A DNA stretch of 62,785 nt from JAVBPP01 sp031549535 (GTDB lineage: Bacteria > Bacillota > Clostridia > Oscillospirales > Acutalibacteraceae). The translations under genes were made by a program, and so were the position numbers. Within the stretch, counting starts at the first letter, position 1; the number at the start of each line of letters is the position of its first letter. Below, piece after piece: positions 1-10,707 of the stretch. The notes under the pieces are model-generated. The model had not been told where the DNA came from, did not search any database, and was given only the letters and a program-made list of their open reading frames with translations. The stretch is from assembly GCA_031549535.1 (NCBI GenBank), contig JAVBPP010000034.1:1-62785 (forward strand), given 5' to 3'.

Positions 1-2
1 GC

Positions 3-320
3 CGCTTGCCAAGTTTCTTAATTGAACCGGACACAAAGGGCAATGCGTTTTTTGTTGAGGTTCCGCTTGATTACAATAAGCCTATTCCCGATGGATATGA
101 AATTGCTGAGCTGCCGCCCTGCACATATCTCTATTTTAACGGTATGCCTTTTGATGATCAAAATGATTTTTGTATAGCAATCGAAATTTTAAACGAAGCG
201 ATTGCAACATATCCGTTTGAACGTTTCGGTTGGAAAAAGTCTGATAACGCACCGGTTTTGGGCATGGGCGCAGAAGCGGAAACCGGAGCACGAGCTGCTG
301 TTCCGGTTGAGAAACGATAA
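3..320 (+). CDS. AraC-type regulator, C-terminal effector-binding (GyrI-like) domain, 5'-truncated
   Basis: The open frame runs in from the left edge, so only about 105 C-terminal residues are visible. The block GYEIAELPPCTYLYFNGMPF followed by an acidic helix and a FERFGW stretch resembles the GyrI-like effector-binding domain found at the C-terminus of many clostridial AraC-family regulators. Such domains bind small hydrophobic or cationic ligands. The DNA-binding part would lie upstream of the window. The in-frame TTG at 6 is not a credible start because no ribosome-binding site can be seen. A strong hairpin follows the stop codon. A stand-alone effector-binding protein is possible. Confidence 0.6.
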   Translation, partial: RLPSFLIEPDTKGNAFFVEVPLDYNKPIPDGYEIAELPPCTYLYFNGMPFDDQNDFCIAIEILNEAIATYPFERFGWKKSDNAPVLGMGAEAETGARAAVPVEKR

Positions 321-361
321 AATTGAGGGCTGTGAGAAAAAACTCTCAGCCCTCAATTTTT
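319..361 (+). terminator. Intrinsic terminator after the truncated regulator
   Basis: Arms 319-336 and 343-360 pair over 18 positions with one mismatch around an A-rich loop. The 3' arm ends in a T-run. It begins at the stop codon of the truncated gene and separates it from the next regulator. Confidence 0.8.
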
Positions 362-400
362 ATCGGTCAAAATTGTAGAGCAAACAGGAGAATTTGGTGG

Positions 401-447
401 TATACTATTGCTCCGCTGATTACGCAAGGTTTAATCAGCGGAGCAAT
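401..447 (+). promoter_or_regulatory. Extended -10 promoter overlapping a perfect inverted repeat
   Basis: TGGTATACT at 398-406 is an extended -10 (TGnTATAAT type) without a good -35. A perfect 16-bp inverted repeat (407-422 and 432-447, 9-nt loop) starts directly after it and would cover the predicted transcription start. No T-run follows, so this looks like an operator or 5'-UTR hairpin rather than a terminator. Autoregulation by the downstream AraC protein is an inference. Confidence 0.45.
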
Positions 448-477
448 AAGAGCACTTCCGGAAGTGGTGATATATTT

Positions 478-1998
478 ATGGATTACGGGCAAGTAGTTTC
501 TTCGGTGTGTATGTATGTTGAAAATCGGGTGCATGAGGAAATATCCTATGACGAGATGGCTCGTGCAATAGGGTTATCCTACAGGCGCATTCGGGAAGTC
601 TTTGAAGCGTGTTATGAAATGAGCCTTGCTCGTTATATTTTGATCCGCCGTCTGAGTAACGCGGCTTTTGACATAGCGCACACAAAACAATCCCTGACCG
701 AAATATCGTTTGCATACGGGTTTGAAGAATACAATACTTTTTCCCGCGCTTTCAAGCGTATATTCGGCATAACGCCAATGGATTTTAGGAAAGACGGCCA
801 TACAGTAGGCAGACAAGCACTCACGCAAGGCGTATTTGCTCCTGTTGTTCCATATGAACATCCAAACCAAAAACCTACAGAGGGGACTATCCTTACTATG
901 TCAAATGAATGTATTTTACTTGGCGTACCGCGACCGGAGTTTGGAGGGAAGGACCCCGGAGGCGAGTGCCTTCCATTCCCCATCGTATTACGCAACTGCT
1001 TAAACTACATGGGGCAACAAATGAACCATTCCTTCCTATTGGCGGCTTCCGGCGCGGCGTTCAGTATGCGTTGGAATCTAAGCAAGTGGGACGAAGGACA
1101 ACACGATATAGTGTTAACATATGAAAACCCATATAAAGTTTTCGAACGTAGTTTTCAAGCGGCTGGCCATTCTTTTAAAATGTTGAAGCGCGAAGAATCT
1201 GATAAAGAGGGTTTCAAATCATTGATACGCGAAGAAATCAACGCCGGGCGTCCGGTGATTGCGTTGGGGATTGTTGGCCCTCCGGAAGCGTGTATTGTTG
1301 CCGGTTATAAAGAGGATGGCGACACACTGCTCGGATGGAGTTTATTTCAAAAAGGCGCAGAATTTAAGAAAGGCGTACGCTACCACAAAAACGGATATTT
1401 CATCACGAAATCGTGGTGGGAAAATAAAAGCACCATGTTACTCATGGCAATCGGAGAAGAACAAAAGCCACTGTCAGACGACGCAGAAATTTTACAAACG
1501 GCGCTGGAAGTGATGACGCATGATAACTTTATTTCTTCACATATTGAACCATCAGAAATCGCTTGTGGACAAGCCGCATACAACGCATGGGCGGAAAAAA
1601 TAGACGACGATGCCAATTTCGCACCGAACCAATTATTACCGCTATTGAAAGCAAAATACACCTGTCATCAAGACGGGCAAATCATGGTTGGTGCGGGACG
1701 CATGAACGCTATTGCGTATTTAACATCAGTTGGAGAGCGGCACCCCGAAGTTGCCGATCTGTGCGGTCAGGCAGTGGATTGCTTGAAGATTGCACTTTCG
1801 GCGGTGGCGTGGGAAATGCACCCGCTGATGGGGCAAAATAAAAGGGGGATGTCGCACGAAAAGAGACTTGCTAATTTTGCGGCTCGTGAAACTCGTACGC
1901 AGTTGGTCGGTTTAATTCGCAAGGCACAAGAAAATGAGGAAAAAGCATTAGAAATAATTAGGCAAATTACGCAACTGCTTGAGGATAATAGATTATGA
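478..1998 (+). CDS. AraC-family regulator fused to a papain-like-fold (BtrH-N-like) domain
   Basis: The protein is 506 residues long. Residues about 13-106 form a two-HTH AraC/XylS DNA-binding domain, with the second helix and the FSRAFKRIFGITP signature intact. Unusually this domain is N-terminal. From about residue 145 a large domain contains the stretches NHSFLLAASGAAF and GRPVIALGIVGPPEACIVAGY, which recall the BtrH-N/C39-like papain-type fold, followed by a helical tail. The fold assignment is tentative and protease activity is not claimed. I chose ATG 478 because GGAAGTGG lies a suitable distance upstream and because a GTG at 394 would precede the predicted promoter. The gene is visibly AT-richer than the core genes to its right, which suggests accessory DNA. 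It probably senses a ligand through the C-terminal domain. Confidence 0.7.
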   Translation: MDYGQVVSSVCMYVENRVHEEISYDEMARAIGLSYRRIREVFEACYEMSLARYILIRRLSNAAFDIAHTKQSLTEISFAYGFEEYNTFSRAFKRIFGITPMDFRKDGHTVGRQALTQGVFAPVVPYEHPNQKPTEGTILTMSNECILLGVPRPEFGGKDPGGECLPFPIVLRNCLNYMGQQMNHSFLLAASGAAFSMRWNLSKWDEGQHDIVLTYENPYKVFERSFQAAGHSFKMLKREESDKEGFKSLIREEINAGRPVIALGIVGPPEACIVAGYKEDGDTLLGWSLFQKGAEFKKGVRYHKNGYFITKSWWENKSTMLLMAIGEEQKPLSDDAEILQTALEVMTHDNFISSHIEPSEIACGQAAYNAWAEKIDDDANFAPNQLLPLLKAKYTCHQDGQIMVGAGRMNAIAYLTSVGERHPEVADLCGQAVDCLKIALSAVAWEMHPLMGQNKRGMSHEKRLANFAARETRTQLVGLIRKAQENEEKALEIIRQITQLLEDNRL

Positions 1999-2063
1999 CG
2001 ACAAAACAAACAGCACTAATTAACGAATTCATAACTTATACTAATGATGGTATAAGTACATAG
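1995..2063 (+). CDS. Possible 22-codon ORF coupled to the AraC fusion (gene remnant?)
   Basis: An ATG overlaps the stop codon of the AraC fusion in ATGA fashion and opens a 22-codon frame, MTTKQTALINEFITYTNDGI and two more residues. Overlapping starts usually mark a translationally coupled gene, so this may be the stump of a deleted partner gene or a real microprotein. The inverted repeat CTTATAC-N8-GTATAAG (2035-2056) lies inside it. No family is recognisable. Confidence 0.25.
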   Translation: MTTKQTALINEFITYTNDGIST

Positions 2064-2095
2064 CCGCCCACCATCGCAAGCACAAACATAAAAGA

Positions 2096-2128
2096 ATACG
2101 GTGAGGATGACGAGCATCCTCACCGTAT
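2096..2128 (-). terminator. Intrinsic terminator of ppdK
   Basis: A perfect 14-bp stem (2096-2109 with 2115-2128) and 5-nt loop lies 43 bp beyond the ppdK stop codon. On the minus strand it is followed by TCTTTTATG, a T-rich tail. Confidence 0.75.
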
Positions 2129-2171
2129 AATACCATAAATCTATTCAGTTTGCCAAAGACGGGGCAATAGC

Positions 2172-4808
<2,637 letters not shown>

Positions 4809-4907
4809 ACAATATCCTCCTGATTTTCTTTGTGCGAAAAGCGCTTGTCCGGAACAAGCCGGATTCCTCTCCGTCACGATACTTCTTTCTATAAAGAGAC
4901 TCATAGT

Positions 4908-4936
4908 ATTATAACAAACACAGGGGGGGATTACTA
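4908..4936 (-). promoter_or_regulatory. Candidate sigma-A promoter of ppdK
   Basis: On the minus strand TATAAT (4908-4913) stands 17 nt from a poor -35, TAGTAA (4931-4936). The leader is about 90 nt and contains a small stem (GCTTGT/ACAAGC) near 4842-4859. The -10 is perfect and the -35 weak, so confidence is moderate. Confidence 0.45.
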
Positions 4937-5034
4937 TACATGAATTGCCATAATTTAACCGGGCATGGTCAGGCGGCTTTGTGTAGGATGAACAGATTTT
5001 ACAGGCAATTGCGGAATATACGCAGCAGCGGTTT

Positions 5035-5400
5035 AGCCGTTTGCCGCAGGGAATCGGCATCGGGACGCCGACGACTCCCTGTGTCCCTGCGGGGACAGCT
5101 CCCTCGGCGAGGGAGGTTGGGATGCGCTCCTTGGCTCCCTCCCCGAGGGAGCTGCCGCCCGCGAGGCGGTTGCCGCCTGCGAGGCGGCTGAGGGAGTCCC
5201 CGGCGGCAGACTGCCGAAACGGCGTCTGCGGAATTTGTGGGTATGTCGCGTAGGGGTGACCGTTCCCGGTGGATGCCGTTTGCCGCAGGGAACCGGCATC
5301 TGCCACACGGCTGTGTATCTGTCGGTGGTTTCCGCTCGGGGAACGGCAAGGGACGCGCCATGCGCGCCCCTTGGAACACAAACCTCAAAGAGGGAGGCCG
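5035..5400. repeat. GC-rich interspersed repeat block (intergenic)
   Basis: The space between ppdK and spoIID holds no credible gene. It is a patchwork of GC-rich repeats also found at 49921-50443: the block TTTGCCGCAGGGAAYCGGCA, palindromes built from GTCCCTGCGGGGAC and CTCCCTCGG-GAGGGAG, the stretch GAACGGCGTCTGCGGAATTT, and a GGCAAGGGACGC/GCGCCCCTTG hairpin near 5350. Extra GAGGCGG copies at 5160-5190 add REP-like hairpins. The long ORFs here on both strands are repeat artefacts. Confidence 0.75.
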
Positions 5401-5432
5401 GGATACGCACGAACGGGTTTTCTTGCCGTCCG

Positions 5433-6398
5433 CTACGCAATGGTAACCCCGGCGTAATAATGTTTTAAAATTTCCTCCCAGCTGCTGCCCTGCCTTGCCA
5501 TGTAATCCGCGCCGTATTGGCTCATACCAACGCCGTGGCCGTTTCCCTTGGTTTGAAACTGAAAGCCCCCGTCTTTTTCGCTCAGCTCAAACGCGGCGCT
5601 GGGCAGCCCAAAGGCTTTGCGTACCTCGCTGCCGGTCACAGCCGTTCCGCCCAGAGCAATGGTTTTTACAATGCCGGCGGGACTTTTTTTCACTTCCCCC
5701 AGCCATGCGGCGCTGTCTTTGCCGAGCTTGACGTCATCGAGCGCTTTGGCCTTTTCCGCGAATTGTTCCCGGGTGAGCACGATGGTTTTGCTGTAATTGG
5801 GTGAAAGCTTGTCGCCGATGCTGACAACGCTTTGCAGATAAGGATAATCCTCCCCCCAGACCTCCTTGGCGCTTTCCGTCTTGCCGGGGCTGATGTCGTG
5901 GTAGGCGGCTAAAATCGGCTTACCCTCGTAGCAAAGGGTTTTGTCCATCACCTCGCGCACCAGGGTGTGCAGCTTTTTTTCGTAGACCTCGCTGTTATCC
6001 CCCCACTTTTCCTGCCGCGCCTGCTCGTTGATATAGCCCTGATGCACGGCGGTGTCGTCTGAAATATCCGCTCCCTTGAGCGTTTTGCTGGGGGATTGTT
6101 GCTCCATCTCCTGTTTGCGCAGGGCATAGCTGCGGCAGGCTACGGCCTGCGCCTTCAGCGCTTCCTGGTGGCAGGAGGCATTCATTTCCGCCGCCACTGC
6201 GCCCACGAGGTATTCCTCCATAGAGAGCTGCCCCACCCTGCCGCTCAGATGGTTGAGCACCTTAATGCTCTCTCCGCCCTCCTCCACCTGCCCCGGCAAC
6301 GGCTCTTCGCCGCCCTCCTGCGGGAAGGAAACTGCCGCGAGGGGGGAGAGAACCAGCGAGAGGAGCAGTAAAATCATAAAGATAGTTTGAAATTTCAT
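5433..6398 (-). CDS. spoIID: SpoIID-type peptidoglycan lytic transglycosylase
   Basis: The protein is 321 residues long with an N-terminal signal/anchor segment (about 5-24) and the extracytoplasmic SpoIID domain. The conserved blocks appear in the usual order: EEYLVGAVAAEM with the catalytic Glu at 71, then EALKAQAVACRSYAL, then the YHDISPGKTESAKEVWG region, and finally GNGHGVGMSQYGA at 285-297 and the ILKHYY tail. SpoIID cleaves glycan strands during engulfment together with SpoIIM and SpoIIP. The ATG at 6398 has AAGGAC upstream. I found no convincing sigma-E promoter. This gene is the reference for the permuted SpoIID at 36389. Confidence 0.92.
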   Translation of the reverse strand: MKFQTIFMILLLLSLVLSPLAAVSFPQEGGEEPLPGQVEEGGESIKVLNHLSGRVGQLSMEEYLVGAVAAEMNASCHQEALKAQAVACRSYALRKQEMEQQSPSKTLKGADISDDTAVHQGYINEQARQEKWGDNSEVYEKKLHTLVREVMDKTLCYEGKPILAAYHDISPGKTESAKEVWGEDYPYLQSVVSIGDKLSPNYSKTIVLTREQFAEKAKALDDVKLGKDSAAWLGEVKKSPAGIVKTIALGGTAVTGSEVRKAFGLPSAAFELSEKDGGFQFQTKGNGHGVGMSQYGADYMARQGSSWEEILKHYYAGVTIA

Positions 6399-6437
6399 GA
6401 TTTGAGTCCTTTCTTTTCGGAAAATGCCAGCTTTTGC

Positions 6438-6467
6438 TTGACAGCTTCCGTTTCGTTGTTGTAGAAT
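6438..6467 (+). promoter_or_regulatory. Sigma-A promoter of the citrate synthase gene
   Basis: TTGACA (6438-6443), an 18-nt spacer and TAGAAT (6462-6467). The predicted start near 6474 rules out the longer upstream frame and supports translation from ATG 6573. Confidence 0.75.
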
Positions 6468-6572
6468 ATTTTGAATTACTATTTCATTTCATATAAAAGG
6501 CGTACGCTTCCGGCAGGCGTAGCTGCCGATGGAGTTCTCACAAATCCCGCAGCCGGAGAAACGGAGCACATC

Positions 6573-7991
6573 ATGTCCAACTATCGTTCCCCCATCAGCA
6601 ATGAGGCCTTTACCAACCTATGCGCCAGCATCGAAAAAAATAACAAAATCAACGCCGCGGACTTTGAAAAATTCCAAGTCAAGCGCGGCCTGCGCAATGC
6701 GGACGGAACCGGCGTTATGGCGGGGCTGACCCGCATCTGCAGCGTGGACGGCTACTATGTCACGGACGGGGAACGCGTTCCGCGGGACGGCAGGCTGATA
6801 TACCGCGGCATTGATATGAACGATATTATCCACGGTTGCCAGGATGAAAACCGCTTCGGCTTTGAAGAGGTCATCTGGCTGCTGCTCATCGGCACCCTGC
6901 CCACAAAACAGCAGCTGGATACCTTCTGCAAGGTGTTGGCGGATTACCGCGAGCTGCCGCAGGAGTTTATTGAAGATATGATTATGAAGGCGCCGTCGCC
7001 GAATATCATGAACAAGTTGGCTCGCTCTGTGCTGGCGCTGTATTCCTATGACGAAAATCCGGATGATTTGAGCGTGGAAAACGTGCTGCGCCAGTGCATT
7101 CAAATTATTGCGCAGCTGCCGGAAATCATGGCTTACGCCTATCAGGTCAAGCGCCGCCATTATTACCACCAGAGCATGTATATCCACCCCTCCAAAACGG
7201 AATACGGCACGGCGGAAACGGTTTTGCGTTCCATCCGCTCCAATAAGCAGTTCACGCTGGAAGAGGCGCGTCTGCTGGACTTGTGCCTGATTATGCACGC
7301 GGAGCACGGCGGCGGCAACAACTCCAGCTTCGCCACGCGCGTGTTGACCTCCAGCGGCACAGACACCTATTCCGCCATCGCTGCGGGCATCGGCTCCCTC
7401 AAGGGACCCAAGCACGGCGGCGCGAACATCAAGGTTGCCGAAATGGTGGAGGATATCCGAAACACTATCTCCGATATCACGAATGAGGGGCAGGTTGCGG
7501 ACTACCTGGTGCGCGCGCTGAACCGCGAGGTGGGCGACCGTTCCGGCCTGATTTACGGCATGGGGCATGCGGTTTACACCCTGACAGACCCGCGCGCGAT
7601 TCTGCTGAAGGAACAAATCAAGAATTTCTCCGGCAATCAGGACTATCTGGAAGAATTCCAGCTGCTGCAACTGATTGAGCGCTTGACCCCCCAAGCCTTT
7701 GCAACGGCAAAGGGCGAAAAGCGCCGCATCTGCGCGAATGTGGATTTATACTCCGGCCTTGTTTACAAGATGCTGCAGATTCCGGAGGATTTGTATACCC
7801 CGTTGTTCACCGTGGCGCGCGTGGCCGGCTGGTCCGCCCACCGCATGGAGGAGCTGCTCTCCGGCGGCAGAATTATTCGCCCCGCGTATAAGAGCGTTGC
7901 CCTGCCCCACAGCTTCCAGCCCCTGGCTGAGCGAGCGGAACACGCGCAGGAAAATGATTTTGAATATATTCCGATAGAAGAACGGATATAA
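6573..7991 (+). CDS. gltA: Citrate synthase (citrate/methylcitrate synthase family)
   Basis: The protein is 472 residues long and condenses oxaloacetate with acetyl-CoA. The active-site blocks of the Si-type family are present: LIMHAEHGGGNNSSF with the first catalytic His, GPKHGGAN with the second, and GMGHAVYTLTDPR before the C-terminal Asp region. The N-terminal extension with LTRICSVDGYYVTDGERVP is typical of the longer clostridial enzymes. ATG 6573 follows an ACGGAG ribosome-binding site. In such anaerobes the enzyme usually feeds glutamate synthesis through a partial TCA branch. The next gene starts 15 bp downstream. Confidence 0.95.
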   Translation: MSNYRSPISNEAFTNLCASIEKNNKINAADFEKFQVKRGLRNADGTGVMAGLTRICSVDGYYVTDGERVPRDGRLIYRGIDMNDIIHGCQDENRFGFEEVIWLLLIGTLPTKQQLDTFCKVLADYRELPQEFIEDMIMKAPSPNIMNKLARSVLALYSYDENPDDLSVENVLRQCIQIIAQLPEIMAYAYQVKRRHYYHQSMYIHPSKTEYGTAETVLRSIRSNKQFTLEEARLLDLCLIMHAEHGGGNNSSFATRVLTSSGTDTYSAIAAGIGSLKGPKHGGANIKVAEMVEDIRNTISDITNEGQVADYLVRALNREVGDRSGLIYGMGHAVYTLTDPRAILLKEQIKNFSGNQDYLEEFQLLQLIERLTPQAFATAKGEKRRICANVDLYSGLVYKMLQIPEDLYTPLFTVARVAGWSAHRMEELLSGGRIIRPAYKSVALPHSFQPLAERAEHAQENDFEYIPIEERI

Positions 7992-8006
7992 TAGAAAGGA
8001 CTGGGG

Positions 8007-8879
8007 ATGGGGATGAAACAGCGTTCTATGCTCTCGCTGCAGTTCAGCGTGTTTTTTGCCGGCCTGGTGCTGCTTTTGCCGCTGCGCTGCTATCAGTACC
8101 TGCGCATTATCGAACCGGTGACCGGTTTTTACAAGGGCCGGGATTTCAGCTTTTATCTGCTTTATGCGCTTTTGGCCGCGTTTGTGCTGTTTTTTCTGCT
8201 GTCGTCCTTTCTCAAGCGCAAGCAGCTGCGCTTTGCACCGGTTGCGGGCAAGTCGGCCTTTACGGCGGTCGCCTGCTTCCTGGCTTGCGCCGCCCTGCTT
8301 TGGGATGGGCTCTATAGCTTTTTGCGGATATTCGGCAATCTGGACGGCCTTTTGCCCGGTAAGGAACTGTTCCGCACACTGATTAAAACCGGCATTCTGC
8401 CGCTGAGCGTGGAGGCGGTCGCCGCCGTGGTTGCGGCCGTGTATTTTGCACTGCTCGGTTATTGCGCGGTGAAACAGCGTTCCGGCTCCGCGTTTCGTCT
8501 GCTTGCGCTCGCCCCGATGGTTTGGGCAATCGGGCGCATTGTGCTGCGTTTTGTGCGCACCGTCAGCTTTATCAATGTTTCGGAGCTGCTGTTTGAAATG
8601 TTGATGCTGGTATTTTTTCTATTGTGCTTCATGGCGTTTATTCAGCTCAACGGCAACATCAACAGCGCCGGGCTGGATTGGAAAATCGCGGGCTACGGCT
8701 TCCCCGCCGCGCTGCTCTGCCTGCTCTGCTTTGTGCCGCGCCTGGTTATGCTCCTCTGCGGCAAGGGCGATGTTTTGGCGGAGCAATCCCCCTGTGAGCC
8801 CTGCGATTTGGCGATGGCTCTTGTGCTGCTCAGCGTCATCGGAACACGCTTGGAGAGCAAGGGAACAACAGAAGGTTAA
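8007..8879 (+). CDS. Polytopic membrane protein of unknown function
   Basis: This 290-residue protein has about seven or eight hydrophobic segments starting at residue 10 (FSVFFAGLVLLLPLRCYQ) and continuing to the C-terminus. I do not recognise a family and see no catalytic or transport motif. It begins 15 bp after citrate synthase with AAAGGACTGGGG as ribosome-binding site, so it is probably cotranscribed. A second ATG at 8013 is an alternative start. A hairpin with a T5 tail follows the gene. Confidence 0.75.
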   Translation: MGMKQRSMLSLQFSVFFAGLVLLLPLRCYQYLRIIEPVTGFYKGRDFSFYLLYALLAAFVLFFLLSSFLKRKQLRFAPVAGKSAFTAVACFLACAALLWDGLYSFLRIFGNLDGLLPGKELFRTLIKTGILPLSVEAVAAVVAAVYFALLGYCAVKQRSGSAFRLLALAPMVWAIGRIVLRFVRTVSFINVSELLFEMLMLVFFLLCFMAFIQLNGNINSAGLDWKIAGYGFPAALLCLLCFVPRLVMLLCGKGDVLAEQSPCEPCDLAMALVLLSVIGTRLESKGTTEG

Positions 8880-8898
8880 GCTCTGATTAAACAAGGGG

Positions 8899-8946
8899 AA
8901 CTGCTTTTTCGGGCTGCCGCAAAGGCAGACCGGAAAGGCAGTTTTT
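8899..8946 (+). terminator. Terminator-like hairpin overlapping the next ribosome-binding site
   Basis: Arms 8899-8918 and 8924-8943 pair with three mismatches and a 5-nt loop, followed by TTT. The 3' arm contains GGAAAGG, the only ribosome-binding site for the transporter whose ATG is at 8948. The same hairpin could end transcription and mask translation initiation. Confidence 0.55.
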
Positions 8947-8947
8947 G

Positions 8948-9898
8948 ATGAAAACCCTGTTTTTAGAAACCATGGGCAACGCCGCGCAGCAGGTTTTGAT
9001 TTTATATATCCTGGTGGCCGTGGGTTTTGGCGCGGATAAGCTAAAGCTTTTTACGCGCAGCACAGCCCTGGCCTGCACCAGCCTGCTGTTTTATATCATC
9101 ACGCCAATCAAGATTGTGCAGTCCTTTCTCGCCATGGAATACAGCCGCGAAAATATGCGGGATTTATTCATTGCGGCGGGCTGCGGCATGGCGCTGCACC
9201 TGCTCTCCTCCTTCACCAGCACTTTTTTATTCAACAAATCCCCGGCGGAGCGCGCGGCGGTCTTTAAATTTGCGGGGGCTTACGGCAACTGCGGCTACAT
9301 GGCGCTGCCGCTGGCGAATGCTGTACTCGGCGCAAAGGGCGTGTTTTACTGCTCTGTTGTCATCGTGACCTTCCAGATGTTTGCCTTTTCTCACGGCGTG
9401 CATCTGATGACGCGCGGCAAGGAAAAAACAAAGATTGATTTGAAGAAGCTGGCGCTGAATCCCGGCATTATTTCCGTTGCGCTCGGGTTGCCGCTGTTTT
9501 TGCTGCATGTGCAGCTGCCCACGGTTCTCTCCGCCCCGGTGGATTACCTCGCGAGCCTCAACACACCGCTTGCGATGTTGATTTTCGGCACCTATATCGC
9601 CAACACACGCTTTCGCACCATGTTCACCGAGTGGCGCATCCTCTGCGTGGCGGCGAACAAGCTGCTGTTTTTGCCTCTGGTGCTGTTAGGTGTGTTTACC
9701 CTGTTTGGCGTTGAGGGCACGCTTTTGACAGCCATGATACTCTCCGCAAGCGCCCCTCCGGCGAACAACACCGTAATGTTTGCCGCCAAATATGAAAATG
9801 ACGCAGGCCTTGCCGCCCAAGTGGTGACGGCGGTCAGCTTTTTATCCATTCTCACCATGCCGCTCATGCTCGGCCTTGCAAGCGTGGTGGGGAGTTGA
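8948..9898 (+). CDS. AEC-family (auxin efflux carrier-like) permease
   Basis: The protein is 316 residues long with about ten membrane segments and the AEC layout of two five-helix halves. The first half carries AGAYGNCGYMALPLANAVLG and the second SASAPPANNTVMFA, both matching the conserved half-repeat core of the family. Bacterial members export or exchange small organic acids such as malate, but the substrate cannot be read from sequence. The start is ATG 8948, and the ribosome-binding site lies in the hairpin described separately. Its stop overlaps the next gene's start region. Confidence 0.88.
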   Translation: MKTLFLETMGNAAQQVLILYILVAVGFGADKLKLFTRSTALACTSLLFYIITPIKIVQSFLAMEYSRENMRDLFIAAGCGMALHLLSSFTSTFLFNKSPAERAAVFKFAGAYGNCGYMALPLANAVLGAKGVFYCSVVIVTFQMFAFSHGVHLMTRGKEKTKIDLKKLALNPGIISVALGLPLFLLHVQLPTVLSAPVDYLASLNTPLAMLIFGTYIANTRFRTMFTEWRILCVAANKLLFLPLVLLGVFTLFGVEGTLLTAMILSASAPPANNTVMFAAKYENDAGLAAQVVTAVSFLSILTMPLMLGLASVVGS

Positions 9899-9903
9899 TG
9901 CCA

Positions 9904-10707
9904 ATGGAACTGCAAGCGCTGTTTGACGCGCTGTCGCCCGCTGTGGGCATTTGCCCGTTTGCCCGTGTAGAAAACGCCTTGCTGCCCTGCGCGGCCAGTG
10001 CGCGTCTGCCGCGGCACACGCAGAGCTTGATTGTTGCCTTATTCCCCTATTACCTTGGCGAAGAGGCCTACCGGGGCGCAAACATCTCCCGCTATGCCTG
10101 TGTGCCGGATTACCACGCTGTCGTTCTGCACCGCCTGGAACGGCTCTGTGTTTCGCTGCGGGAGAAGTATCCCCAAGAGGAGTTTGTGCCGTTTTGCGAC
10201 AATTCCCCGATTCCGGAAGTGAGAGCCGCGCAGTATGCGGGCCTTGGCAGCGTGGGCAAAAACGGCCTGCTGCTTCACCCCGTGTTCGGTAGCTATGTGT
10301 TTATCGGCGCAATCGCATGCACGCTGGCATTGCCGGCGGCGGAAACACAGCGAGCTGACGGCTGCACCGGCTGCCTGCGCTGCAAAGCCGCCTGCCCGAA
10401 CGGAGCCTTGGGGGAAACGGCGTTTTTCCGTGTGCGCTGTTTGTCCCATATCACGCAGAAAAAGGGCGCGCTGACCGAAGAGGAACAGGCCTTGCTCCGT
10501 GCCTCCGGCTGCGCCTGGGGCTGCGATATCTGCCAAACAGTCTGCCCGCAAAACCGCGTGCTTCCCCTTACCCCGATTCCGGAATTCCGCACGCGGCTGC
10601 GCTGCCGTATCACCACCGGGGAGCCGCTGGAGGGGCGTGCCTACGCCTGGCGCGGGCGGGACGGAATCGGCCGTAACTTACGTTATATTAAGGGTGAAAC
10701 GCCATGA
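9904..10707 (+). CDS. queG: QueG-like epoxyqueuosine reductase, double 4Fe-4S cluster protein
   Basis: This 267-residue protein has the QueG layout: an N-terminal cobalamin-type domain with DNSPIPEVRAAQYAGLGSVGK, where the Asp corresponds to the family's proposed catalytic acid, then two ferredoxin-like cysteine sets, CTGCLRCKAACP and CAWGCDICQTVCP. QueG completes queuosine in tRNA by reducing epoxyqueuosine. The C-terminal HEAT-repeat region of longer homologues is absent, as in short clostridial versions. I place the start at ATG 9904 because GGGGAG is nine nt upstream. ATG 9898 would overlap the previous stop. Its stop overlaps the next gene in ATGA fashion. A reductive-dehalogenase-like paralogue is the main alternative. 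Confidence 0.75.
   Translation: MELQALFDALSPAVGICPFARVENALLPCAASARLPRHTQSLIVALFPYYLGEEAYRGANISRYACVPDYHAVVLHRLERLCVSLREKYPQEEFVPFCDNSPIPEVRAAQYAGLGSVGKNGLLLHPVFGSYVFIGAIACTLALPAAETQRADGCTGCLRCKAACPNGALGETAFFRVRCLSHITQKKGALTEEEQALLRASGCAWGCDICQTVCPQNRVLPLTPIPEFRTRLRCRITTGEPLEGRAYAWRGRDGIGRNLRYIKGETP

Noticed and set aside
4809..5381. In-frame 5' extension of ppdK by about 190 codons
   Set aside because: It runs through the promoter and the GC-rich repeat block, while ATG 4808 has a strong ribosome-binding site and matches the family start.
6399..6480. Sigma-E promoter for spoIID
   Set aside because: No convincing -35/-10 pair of the sigma-E type could be aligned on the minus strand.
6618..7694. 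358-codon frame antisense to citrate synthase
   Set aside because: Shadow of a well-conserved enzyme; no start signals or recognisable domains.
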